Shown here piece by piece: positions 9,371-17,300 of a DNA stretch of 64,000 nt (positions within the stretch are counted from its first letter, which is position 1; each line of letters opens with the position of its first letter). The DNA is taken from assembly GCA_964590395.1 (NCBI GenBank), contig CAZPVT010000005.1:186001-250000 (forward strand), written 5' to 3'. Source of the DNA: JAOABP01 sp964590395. GTDB taxonomy: Bacteria > Hydrothermota > Tepidihabitantia > Tepidihabitantales > Tepidihabitantaceae. The notes below the pieces were generated by a model that searched no databases, was not told the DNA's origin, and saw nothing but the letters and a program-made list of their open reading frames with translations. The position numbers and the translations under genes are program-made.

Positions 9371-9398
9371 CGGGGCAGGGCAGATTCACCCTGCCCCG
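9371..9398 (+). terminator. Hairpin after the subtilase gene
   Basis: CGGGGCAGGG (9371-9380) pairs perfectly with CCCTGCCCCG (9389-9398) around an 8-base loop, 18 bases after the stop codon. It is followed by AATTATTTA rather than a clean T-run, so termination is likely but not certain. The arms nearly match those of the hairpin at 1052-1083. Confidence 0.6.
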
Positions 9399-9417
9399 AA
9401 TTATTTAATGGATAAAC

Positions 9418-9445
9418 TTGACCTGGATATTTGGGTAAATAATAT
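9418..9445 (+). promoter_or_regulatory. Promoter of the first tRNA cluster
   Basis: TTGACC (9418-9423), 16-base spacer, TAATAT (9440-9445). Predicted start about 9452, six bases before the mature end of tRNA-Thr(UGU). Confidence 0.6.
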
Positions 9446-9457
9446 ATTCTAAAATTT

Positions 9458-9530
9458 GCCGACATAGCTCAGCCGGTAGAGCAGAGGTTTTGTAAACCTC
9501 AGGTCGGGGGTTCGATTCCCTCTGTCGGCT
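9458..9530 (+). tRNA. tRNA-Thr(TGT)
   Basis: 73 bases folding as a full cloverleaf: acceptor GCCGACA/TGTCGGC, D arm GCTC..GAGC, anticodon stem GAGGT/ACCTC with loop TTTGTAA (anticodon TGT at 9491-9493), T arm GGGGGTTCGATTCCC. CCA is not encoded. First of the Thr-Tyr-Gly-Thr series that precedes tuf, the same order as thrU-tyrU-glyT-thrT-tufB in E. coli. Confidence 0.95.
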
Positions 9531-9548
9531 GAAGATAGTAGAAATTAC

Positions 9549-9631
9549 GGACGGGTTCCCGAGTGGTTAAAGGGGGCAGACTGTAAATCTGCTGGCGGAT
9601 GCCTACGGAGGTTCGAATCCTTCCCCGTCCA
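9549..9631 (+). tRNA. tRNA-Tyr(GTA)
   Basis: 83-base class II tRNA with a long variable arm. Acceptor GGACGGG/CCCGTCC, anticodon stem GCAGA/TCTGC, anticodon GTA at 9583-9585, discriminator A. CCA is not encoded. Confidence 0.95.
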
Positions 9632-9647
9632 TATGTTTTCCTAGTGT

Positions 9648-9718
9648 GCGGGCGTGGTGTAGTGGTAGCACAACAGCCTTCCAAGCTGTTTGCGTGGGTT
9701 CGACTCCCATCGCCCGCT
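9648..9718 (+). tRNA. tRNA-Gly(TCC)
   Basis: 71 bases. Acceptor GCGGGCG/CGCCCGC, anticodon stem ACAGC/GCTGT, loop CTTCCAA with anticodon TCC at 9680-9682. T arm GTGGGTTCGACTCCCAT. CCA is not encoded. Confidence 0.95.
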
Positions 9719-9757
9719 AATGGATTGATAAAGTTAAATATCTAGGTAAAGAAATTA

Positions 9758-9785
9758 TTGACAGGTGATATTTTATTGGTATAAT
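9758..9785 (+). promoter_or_regulatory. Strong promoter of the tRNA-Thr/tuf/ribosomal/rpo block
   Basis: Perfect consensus hexamers TTGACA (9758-9763) and TATAAT (9780-9785) with a 16-base spacer. Predicted start about 9792, just before tRNA-Thr(GGT). This is the only strong promoter seen before the 13-kb block that ends at rpsG. Confidence 0.8.
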
Positions 9786-9800
9786 TACAAAGTTATAGTC

Positions 9801-9873
9801 GCCCATGTAGCTCAGTCGGCAGAGCACTTCCTTGGTAAGGAAGAGGTCGCCGGTTCAATTCCGGCCGTGGGCT
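9801..9873 (+). tRNA. tRNA-Thr(GGT)
   Basis: 73 bases. Acceptor GCCCATG/CGTGGGC (one G-U pair), anticodon stem CTTCC/GGAAG, loop TTGGTAA with anticodon GGT. CCA is not encoded. Its processing would release the tuf mRNA 5' end. A perfect dyad, TAGAGGT-T-ACCTCTA (9884-9898), follows in the leader. Confidence 0.95.
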
Positions 9874-9946
9874 GAGTTTAAGTTAGAGGTTACCTCTAAA
9901 GGTAATGGTTGTGTTAATAAATTTGTATTATAAGGAGGTATAGTTT

Positions 9947-11149
9947 ATGGCTAAAGCAAAGTTTGAACGCAAAAAGCCGCATGTGAACGTCGGAACAATT
10001 GGCCATGTAGACCATGGGAAAACGACCTTAACTGCTGCAATCACTAAGGTGTTATCAACAAAAGGATTGGCAACTTATGTTACTTATGACCAAGTGGCAA
10101 AGGCAAGTGAAGCCCATGGCCGCCGCGATGAAACAAAAATCCTGACGATCGCCGTTTCCCATGTAGAGTATGAAAGCGAAAAGAGACACTATGCTCATAT
10201 TGACTGCCCCGGACACGCTGACTACATCAAGAACATGATTACTGGTGCAGCACAGATGGACGGTGCGATCTTGGTAGTTTCTGCTGCCGACGGTCCTATG
10301 CCACAAACAACTGAGCATGTGTTGTTGGCTCGGCAGGTTAACGTTCCAGCAATGGTAGTTTATCTAAACAAAGTTGACTTGGTGGACGACCCTGACTTAA
10401 TTGAACTTGTTTCCGAAGAAATCAGAGATATCTTGAATAAGTACGGGTTTCCCGGCGATAAAACACCGATTATCAGAGGCAGTTCCTTGAAAGCGCTCCA
10501 AGAGGAATCCGGGTCAAATGTTGATTCCATTTGGGAGTTAATAAAGGCGCTAGATGAGTTTATTCCTGAACCGGTGCGAGATATTGATAAGCCATTCCTA
10601 ATGCCTATTGAGGATATCTTTTCAATTACGGGAAGAGGTACCGTAGTAACCGGGCGCGTTGAGCGTGGTATCTTTAAACCCGGTAGCGAAGTTGAAATCG
10701 TTGGTTTTGGAAAACATGATAAGGTGGTGGTGACAAGTATTGAAATGTTTCGCAAGGTTTTGGACGATGCGCGTGCTGGAGATAATGTGGGTTTGCTTTT
10801 GCGCGGAGTAGGTAAAGACGAAGTTGAGCGAGGGATGGTTATTGCCGCACCGGGTTCAATTAAGCCTTATAAGAAGTTCAAAGCCGAGGTTTATGTCCTT
10901 ACCAAGGAAGAAGGAGGCAGGCATACACCTTTCTTCCCTGGTTATCGCCCGCAATTTTATATCCGGACCACTGATGTTACTGGAACAGTGCAGTTACCGC
11001 AAGGAGTGGAGATGGTGATGCCCGGTGATCATATTACGATGGAGATTGAACTGATCACACCGGTGGCGCTGGAACAGAATTCAAAGTTTGCTATTCGTGA
11101 GGGCGGTAGAACTGTCGGTGCCGGTACGGTTGTTGAGATAATCGAGTAG
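9947..11149 (+). CDS. tuf: Elongation factor Tu
   Basis: GTPase that delivers aminoacyl-tRNA to the ribosome. 400 residues, full length. Seen: G1 GHVDHGKT (19-26), G3 DCPGHADY, G4 NKVD, G5-region GSSLKAL, domain 2 GRGTVVTGRVERG and domain 3 ending GRTVGAGTVVEIIE. Start ATG at 9947 follows AAGGAGG. Placed between tRNA-Thr and rpmG/tRNA-Trp/secE, so it is the tufB-type position. No fusA or second tuf follows rpsG in this window. Confidence 0.98.
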   Translation: MAKAKFERKKPHVNVGTIGHVDHGKTTLTAAITKVLSTKGLATYVTYDQVAKASEAHGRRDETKILTIAVSHVEYESEKRHYAHIDCPGHADYIKNMITGAAQMDGAILVVSAADGPMPQTTEHVLLARQVNVPAMVVYLNKVDLVDDPDLIELVSEEIRDILNKYGFPGDKTPIIRGSSLKALQEESGSNVDSIWELIKALDEFIPEPVRDIDKPFLMPIEDIFSITGRGTVVTGRVERGIFKPGSEVEIVGFGKHDKVVVTSIEMFRKVLDDARAGDNVGLLLRGVGKDEVERGMVIAAPGSIKPYKKFKAEVYVLTKEEGGRHTPFFPGYRPQFYIRTTDVTGTVQLPQGVEMVMPGDHITMEIELITPVALEQNSKFAIREGGRTVGAGTVVEIIE

Positions 11150-11158
11150 CAAAAAGCG

Positions 11159-11305
11159 ATGCGTATTTTTATTACTTTAGCCTGCTCCGAATGTAAAAGC
11201 AGAAATTATCATACGAACAAGAACAAAAAGAAAACGCAGAGGATGGAATTGAAAAAATTCTGTCCCAGTTGTAAGAAACATACTGTTCACAAGGAGGTTA
11301 AATAG
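11159..11305 (+). CDS. rpmG: 50S ribosomal protein L33, stop codon inside tRNA-Trp
   Basis: 48 residues: MRIFITLACSEC at the start, then the basic segment NKNKKKTQRMELKKFCPSC and the end KKHTVHKEVK. Four zinc-binding Cys in two CxxC pairs (9/12 and 35/38). L33 between tuf and secE is a conserved bacterial order. The start is ATG at 11159, nine bases after the tuf stop, with only a weak ribosome site (AAAAAGCG), suggesting coupling to tuf. The TAG stop (11303-11305) includes the first two bases of the mature tRNA-Trp at 11304, so mRNA and tRNA overlap. Confidence 0.93.
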   Translation: MRIFITLACSECKSRNYHTNKNKKKTQRMELKKFCPSCKKHTVHKEVK

Positions 11306-11376
11306 GCCAGTAGCTCTAATGGTAGAGCGGCGGACTCCAAATCCGTAGGTTGGGGGTTCAAGTCCCTCCTGGCCTG
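11304..11376 (+). tRNA. tRNA-Trp(CCA)
   Basis: 73 bases. Acceptor AGGCCAG/CTGGCCT with discriminator G, as expected for Trp; anticodon loop CTCCAAA, anticodon CCA. T arm GGGGGTTCAAGTCCCTC. The 3' CCA is not encoded. Its first two bases are part of the rpmG stop codon. It lies directly before secE, as in many bacteria. Confidence 0.95.
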
Positions 11377-11384
11377 CATAAAAG

Positions 11385-11576
11385 ATGGGGACAATTAAAA
11401 AAATAAAAGAGTATATAAAAGATGTGATTAGTGAGATGAAAAAGGTGTCTTGGGTGAAACCCAAAGAATTATGGACGACAACACTGGTGGTTATTGTTTT
11501 TTCGGCAATTCTTGCTGGGTTCATTGGATTATGGGATTTTGTTTTTTCGCGACTTCTGGCGCTGATCATCCGTTAA
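11385..11576 (+). CDS. secE: Preprotein translocase subunit SecE
   Basis: 63-residue single-helix form of SecE, the essential clamp of SecY. Seen: amphipathic N-terminal helix with the conserved EMKKVSWVKPKELW segment and one membrane helix (about 31-54, TTTLVVIVFSAILAGFIGLWDF). Start ATG at 11385, nine bases after tRNA-Trp. It has little Shine-Dalgarno support (AAAGATGGGG). nusG starts 17 bases downstream. The order tRNA-Trp/secE/nusG supports the identity. Confidence 0.95.
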   Translation: MGTIKKIKEYIKDVISEMKKVSWVKPKELWTTTLVVIVFSAILAGFIGLWDFVFSRLLALIIR

Positions 11577-11593
11577 GTGTCCGGAGTAGAATA

Positions 11594-12118
11594 ATGAAAT
11601 TTTTTGTTGTTCATACTTATACGGGAAGGGAAAAACGAATAAAGGAGTTGATCGAGAAGGCAATTAAAGCACAAGGTATGCAGTTTCTTTTCGGAAAGAT
11701 CATTTTGCCCGCAGAAAAGGTGGCAAGGGTAAGAAAATCAAAAATTGTTACCGAGGAAAAGCGGTTGTATCCTGGCTATTTGGTAGTGGAAATGGAACCG
11801 GTTGAAGAAGCGCTGAAATTGGTTACCTCGATACCGGGGGTTACTCATATTCTGGGAACGAGGCAGCGGCCACTGGCACTTTCAGAAGATGAGGTGGAAG
11901 CGATTTGTGAGCAGATTGAACAGAGCCGGGACAAAATTGAACCGGAAGCTCCTTTTGAAAAAGGTGAGACAGTTAAGGTAACAAAAGGACCATTTGCCGG
12001 GTTTACTGGTACGGTTGAGGAAATTATTCCCGAACGGCGTCGGGTGAAGGTAATGGTTACTATATTCGGCAGACCAACACCCATTGACCTTGATTTTCTC
12101 GAGGTACAGCCTATTTAG
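11594..12118 (+). CDS. nusG: Transcription termination/antitermination factor NusG
   Basis: 174 residues. Binds RNA polymerase through its N-terminal NGN domain and couples transcription to Rho or the ribosome through the KOW domain. Seen: N-terminal MKFFVVHTYTGREKRI (the usual W of WY.v.t is replaced by F/V), the RLYPGYLVVEM hairpin and GVTHILGTRQRP of NGN, and the KOW segment ETVKVTKGPFAGFTGTVEEI. The open frame extends upstream into secE, but the ATG at 11594 with GGAG at 11583 gives the family's N-terminus and is chosen. Confidence 0.96.
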   Translation: MKFFVVHTYTGREKRIKELIEKAIKAQGMQFLFGKIILPAEKVARVRKSKIVTEEKRLYPGYLVVEMEPVEEALKLVTSIPGVTHILGTRQRPLALSEDEVEAICEQIEQSRDKIEPEAPFEKGETVKVTKGPFAGFTGTVEEIIPERRRVKVMVTIFGRPTPIDLDFLEVQPI

Positions 12119-12138
12119 ATTAGAAAGGAGTTTACAGG

Positions 12139-12567
12139 ATGGCCAAAAAGATTGTGGCGATAGTTAAATTGCAGGTTCCAGCAGGACAAGCAACTGCAGC
12201 ACCGCCAATTGGACCGGCTTTAGGGCAGCACGGTGTTAACATCGCTGAGTTTATTAAGGCGGTTAATGAGGCGACAAGAAAAGAACCTCCGGGGATGTTA
12301 ATTCCGGTAGTAGTTACAATTTATTCGGACCGTAAGTTTACTTTTATTACCAAGAGCCCACCGGCATCAGTTTTGTTAAAACAGGCAGCAGGTTTGGCAA
12401 AAGGTTCGCCGGAGCCAAATCGGTCAAAAGTTGGAGTGGTCAGTCGTAAGGCGCTTCGGGAGATAGCGGAAAAAAAGATGAAGGACCTAAATGCCAGTAC
12501 AGTGGAAGCAGCGATGAAGATAGTTGAAGGAACAGCCCATTCCATGGGGCTGACGGTGGAGGATTAA
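12139..12567 (+). CDS. rplK: 50S ribosomal protein L11
   Basis: 142 residues, standard length. N-terminal domain with the PPIGPALGQHGVNI thiostrepton-site helix and C-terminal rRNA-binding domain ending VEGTAHSMGLTVED. ATG at 12139 follows AAAGGAG. Its stop overlaps the start of rplA (TAATG), so the two are translationally coupled. Confidence 0.98.
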   Translation: MAKKIVAIVKLQVPAGQATAAPPIGPALGQHGVNIAEFIKAVNEATRKEPPGMLIPVVVTIYSDRKFTFITKSPPASVLLKQAAGLAKGSPEPNRSKVGVVSRKALREIAEKKMKDLNASTVEAAMKIVEGTAHSMGLTVED

Positions 12568-13277
12568 TGAAACGGAGTAAGCGGTATCGAAAAACAAGAG
12601 AGATGGTTGATCGTTTACAGGCGTACTCGTTAGCCGAAGCGGTAAGGTTGGTTAAGGAAAATGCCAATGTAAAGTTTGATGAAACCGTCGAGGTGGCGGT
12701 ACGACTGGGTATCGATCCAAAGAAACAGGAACAGACGGTTGCGGGGACAGTGAGTTTGCCTCATGGCACCGGGCGAAAGGTAAGGATATTGGCTTTTGTC
12801 AAGGGGGACAAGGCAGAAGAGGCTAAGGCTGCCGGTGCCGATTATGTCGGATTTGATGATTTAGTGGAGAAGGTCGGGTCCGGATGGACCGATTTTGATG
12901 TTGCGGTAGCGACGCCAGATACGATGCCGGCGGTAGGTAGATTAGGAAAAATTTTAGGGCCTAAGGGGCTTATGCCCTCGCCAAAGACCCAAACTGTTTC
13001 TTTTGATATTGGCGCAACAATTCGAGAGTTGAAGTCGGGACGAATTAGTTACCGCAGCGATAAAACCGGAAATGTTCATGCTGCGGTTGGTAAGGTATCG
13101 TTTCGTCCTGAACAGTTAATGGAAAATATTCAAATGTTCATCCGGGAGTTGATCAGGAATAAACCTACTACAGCCAAGGGACAGTTTATCCGTAAAGTGG
13201 TAATTTCTTCTACTATGGGGATAGGAATAAAGGTTGATACCAGGGAGTTTACTGAAATGACTAAACGGGAGGTGTGA
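12567..13277 (+). CDS. rplA: 50S ribosomal protein L1
   Basis: 236 residues. Forms the L1 stalk and in many bacteria represses its own rplKA mRNA. Seen: the N-terminal YRKTREMVDR, VEVAVRLGIDPKK, and the signature LGKILGPKGLMPSPKTQT. Start ATG overlaps the rplK stop by one base. No obvious L1-binding mimic was identified in the rplK leader. Confidence 0.98.
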   Translation: MKRSKRYRKTREMVDRLQAYSLAEAVRLVKENANVKFDETVEVAVRLGIDPKKQEQTVAGTVSLPHGTGRKVRILAFVKGDKAEEAKAAGADYVGFDDLVEKVGSGWTDFDVAVATPDTMPAVGRLGKILGPKGLMPSPKTQTVSFDIGATIRELKSGRISYRSDKTGNVHAAVGKVSFRPEQLMENIQMFIRELIRNKPTTAKGQFIRKVVISSTMGIGIKVDTREFTEMTKREV

Positions 13278-13278
13278 T

Positions 13279-13836
13279 TTGCAGAAAAGCAAAAAGGCGA
13301 GGTTTATTGAGGAGTTGCAGGATAGAATTAGGCATTCGACCGCGATGTTTTTTATTGATTTCGCTGGTATAACCGGTAATGAATTCAGTATTCTGCGACG
13401 CGAGGGAAGGGCAAGAAATTTAAGGGTAAAAGTGGTGAAGAATCGATTGGCAAAGCGGGCATTAGCCGCATGTGGAGTGCCAGATGCGGTTGCGCAGTTT
13501 TTAGTCGGGTCAACGGCGATAATTTTTTCCGCTGCGGATCCGACCGCCCCGGCGCAGTTACTTAAGGGAGTAAAAGAACGACAGGGAAATCTGAAGTTTA
13601 AGGGTGCGTATCTGGAGCAGAGGATTTTTGCCGCGTCAGATTTCGATTTTCTGACCAGCCTACCAACGAAGGAGGAATTGAGAAAAGAGTTACTGGGAGT
13701 TTTAGCAGGTCATATATACGGTTTAGTGATGGTTTTAGGCGGGCCTCTGGAACAGTTGATTGGGATTTTAGGAGAACTGGAGAAAAAGAAAGTAAACCAA
13801 GCAGAAGCAATGGGGGGGAAATGTTCCGAGGCATAA
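13279..13836 (+). CDS. rplJ: 50S ribosomal protein L10
   Basis: 185 residues. Base of the L7/L12 stalk. Seen: FIDFAGITGNEFSILRREGR, VVKNRLAKRAL, and the KEELLGVLAGHI region before the L12-binding helix. The start is TTG at 13279, one base after the rplA stop. It is chosen because GGAGGT lies five bases upstream and the next Met is internal. Confidence 0.96.
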   Translation: MQKSKKARFIEELQDRIRHSTAMFFIDFAGITGNEFSILRREGRARNLRVKVVKNRLAKRALAACGVPDAVAQFLVGSTAIIFSAADPTAPAQLLKGVKERQGNLKFKGAYLEQRIFAASDFDFLTSLPTKEELRKELLGVLAGHIYGLVMVLGGPLEQLIGILGELEKKKVNQAEAMGGKCSEA

Positions 13837-13890
13837 GATTGCTGCTTCTCATAAGCAAAGTAGGAAAATAGTTTAACTTAAGGAGGCAAA

Positions 13891-14286
13891 ATGTCTGAGG
13901 ACAAAGTCCAACAGTTGATGGCAATGATTGAAAGTTTGAGCGTAACCGAGTTGGCATCACTGATAAAACAACTTAAAGAAAGATTCGGTATAACAGGCCA
14001 GGCATTGGTAGCAAGTCCAGCAGCTCCAGTGGCGGGAAGTGGTGCCGCAGGTACGGAAGCAAAGACGGAGGAAAAAACCGAGTGGACGGTTACGTTGGTT
14101 GCTGTTGGAGATAAGAAAATCCAGGTTTTAAAAGAACTGCGGGCGTTGACTCAGTTGGGGTTAAAGGAGGCCAAAGATATAATTGAGAAGACCCCCAGTG
14201 TCATAAAGGAAAACGCAAGCCGAGAGGAGGCAGAACGGCTTAAGGCAAAACTGGAAGAGGTGGGTGCCAAAGTGGAGATCAAGTAA
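13891..14286 (+). CDS. rplL: 50S ribosomal protein L7/L12
   Basis: 131 residues. N-terminal dimerisation domain (SVTELASLIKQLKERFG), an Ala/Gly-rich hinge (about 43-60), and the C-terminal factor-binding domain (KIQVLKELRALTQLGLKEAKDIIE). ATG at 13891 follows AAGGAGG. A 54-base gap separates it from rplJ, consistent with extra translation of L12. Confidence 0.97.
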   Translation: MSEDKVQQLMAMIESLSVTELASLIKQLKERFGITGQALVASPAAPVAGSGAAGTEAKTEEKTEWTVTLVAVGDKKIQVLKELRALTQLGLKEAKDIIEKTPSVIKENASREEAERLKAKLEEVGAKVEIK

Positions 14287-14348
14287 GATTTCGGAATTTA
14301 ATTCCTGATGGTAATCCGAGTTAATGGGTATTAATTTAGAGGGGTTTG

Positions 14349-17300
14349 ATGAACGAGACAATTAAAGATTATGCCAAGAGGCGAACGGTTTTAGAAATCC
14401 CTAATCTGCTTTTCCTGCAACGAGAGTCTTTCGCTGATTTCACCCAGTATGGCGTGCCGCCGGAAGCGCGAAGAAATCAGGGATTGGAAGCAGTGTTCCG
14501 TGAGATGTTTCCCATAGTAGATGAGCACAAAAATTTTCGTCTGGAATATGTGAATTATGTGTTTGGCGAACCGCGATATCAGCCGGATGAGGCAATTGCC
14601 CGAGGGACAACTTATGCGTTGCCCCTGAAGGTACGGTTGCGGCTGGTAAAACTTGACTGGAAGCGAAGCAAGAACCCTTTTGAGACAGGGAACGAAGATG
14701 TACGGGAAGCTTTGGAGCAGGAGGTTTATTTTTGTGATTTGCCATGGATGACGGTTAACGGGTCGTTCATTATTAATGGGGTGGAGCGGGTGGTCGTCAG
14801 TCAGTTGCATCGTTCCCCGGGGGTTTATTTTTCTCGGAATGGAGAAGAGGTCTCAGCACTGTTAGTACCTTTGCGTGGAGCGTGGTTTGAACTGGTGGTT
14901 GACAAAAATCGGGTTTTACTGGTTGTTTTGGATAGAAAGCGGCGGATATCAGCAGGAACTTTTTTGCGAGCGCTGGGTTATACCCATTCGGCACTGATAA
15001 AGGAACTTTATCAAGTAGAACAGCGAAAGTTTAGGGTGGGCGATGTACTGGCAGATGATATCAAAATTGAAGAAGACAGAATCAGTGGCGGAGAGGAGCG
15101 AAAAACGGAGATTATTCTTGCCAAGGCAGGCGAGCGATTGAGCGAGGCTTTAATCGATTTCCTTAACAGTAAGGGCATTGAGTCCGGAGAGGTTATTAGT
15201 GATGGACAGGTGGGGGTGGATGCCGTAGTTAATACGCTGTCCAGCGATAAGTCGTCTTCAAAAGAGGATGCGATTAAACGGATATATATGCGGTTGCGAG
15301 GGATTGTACCACATTCGATTGATGTTGCAGAAAATTTGATTTCTGGAATGCTTTTTGACGCCCGGCGGTTTGATTTAGGAAAGGTGGGGAGGTTTAAGCT
15401 AAACCAGCGCCTCTGGTTGAGAACGTTCGAAGACCACTCGGCACTAAAGCATAGTGATATTTTCGCGATCATCGAGCGGTTGTTACGGTTAGTAGACGAG
15501 GCGCAGTTTGCTGTGCTAAGGGTTAAGTGTAAAGGAAAGCAGGCTGTCGATGGCGTATTAAAGACGGTTGCTGGTGAGAATTTAGAACCGGATAGTTATT
15601 ATTTTTATGAACGACGGGGTGAATTGCAGTTATGGTATAAGGAGGAAACCAGAGGACGGCGGGCGGCGGAAATGATGGAAAAAGAAGGAGCCCGGATGGA
15701 TTTAGAGTTGATGAGGTATCAGTATGACGATGTTGACCATCTGGGCAGTAGACGAGTAAGGAGGGTGGGGGAACTTCTGGAAAATCAGTTTCGTATCGCC
15801 TTAATGCAATTAGCCCAAAATGTTAGGGAGCGAGCGGGATTTGTCGACGATGCCCAGTTGATTCCCCAAGAGTTGGTTAATACCAAGGTGGTGGCTAATG
15901 CAGCAATGCAGTTTTTTACTCAGAATCAATTGTGCCAGTTTATGGAACAGACCAATCCTCTTGCGGAACTAACTCATAAGCGCAGAGTTTCGACACTTGG
16001 GCCCGGAGGTTTGACCAAGGAAACAGCGGGTTTTGAGGTTCGGGATGTCCATTATTCTCACTACGGAAGGCTTTGCCCGATTGAAACACCAGAGGGGCCT
16101 AATATCGGGTTAATCGCAACTGTGGCAACATATTCCCGAATCGACCATTACGGTTTTATCAGCACACCATATTGGGAGGTGAGGGATGGCAAGGTTATTA
16201 TAGGAAAGGGCAAAGAGGTGTATTTAACGCCCGATGAAGAGGATCGATTTACGATTGCCCAGGCAACAAGTGAATTGTTGCCAGATGGTAGTTTTGCCAA
16301 GCGGGAGGTTGTATGCCGGCGGAAAGGGGATGTAGTTACTGTTTCGACTGATGAGGTTGATTTTATGGATATTTCTCCCAAACAGCTTTTTGCTCCGTCG
16401 ACGGTGATGATTCCGTTTTTAGAACATGATGACGCTGACCGGGCACTGATGGGAGCCAATATGCAGCGGCAGGCGGTTCCGTTACTGATTCCGCAAAAGC
16501 CATTGGTGGCAACTGGAGTTGAAGGGAAGTTTGCGGTAGAATCTGGAGCGGTTGTTTTGGCGGAAGAAGATGGGGTTGTTACCAAAGTAGATGCCCGCAG
16601 AGTGGTGGTTCGCACCGAAAAAGGTTTGATCGAGCACCGGCTGATGAAGTATCGGAAGTCTAATCAGTACACCTGTTTGACGCAGCGACCGGTGGTGCGG
16701 GTAGGTGATACGGTAAAAAAAGGTGATTTACTCGCCGATGGTCCGGCTACTGACAAAGGACAACTGGCGCTGGGAAGAAATGTGTTAGTGGCTTTTGTTC
16801 CTTGGCGTGGGTATAATTATGAAGACGCGATTATTGTCTCGGAAGATCTATTTAAAGAGGATGCCTTTACATCTATTCAAATTTTAGAGTTTGAGATTCA
16901 GGCACGGGAGACGCGGTTAGGTCCGGAGCAAATTACTCGAGATATACCTGGCGCCACCGAGGATGAATTGAGAAACCTTGATGAGTTAGGAATTGTGCGT
17001 TTAGGAGCCGAAGTAGGACCGAGAGATATTCTTGTCGGCAGAATTACTCCGAAAGGAGAAACGGAGTATACCCCAGAAGAACGACTGTTACGAGCAATTT
17101 TTGGCGAAAAAGCGGCAAATGTTAAAGACAGTTCACTGCGAGTTGAGCCCGGAGTCTACGGAACGGTCATTGACCGAAAGATTTTGTCCCGGAAGTTAAA
17201 TGATCAGATTTCACGGTATTTAGAAAAAGAGCGTGTAGCGGAAGCCCAAAGACGATACGAGCTGAAGAAAGAGTTCTTACAGCAGCGGAGGGACGAGAAG

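Noticed and set aside
9884..9898. Perfect dyad TAGAGGT-T-ACCTCTA in the tuf leader taken as a terminator
   Set aside because: One-base loop and no T-run; it cannot form a normal hairpin and the tuf gene follows directly.
13837..13890. Possible attenuator between rplJ and rplL
   Set aside because: No hairpin with a T-run is visible; only a strong Shine-Dalgarno for rplL.
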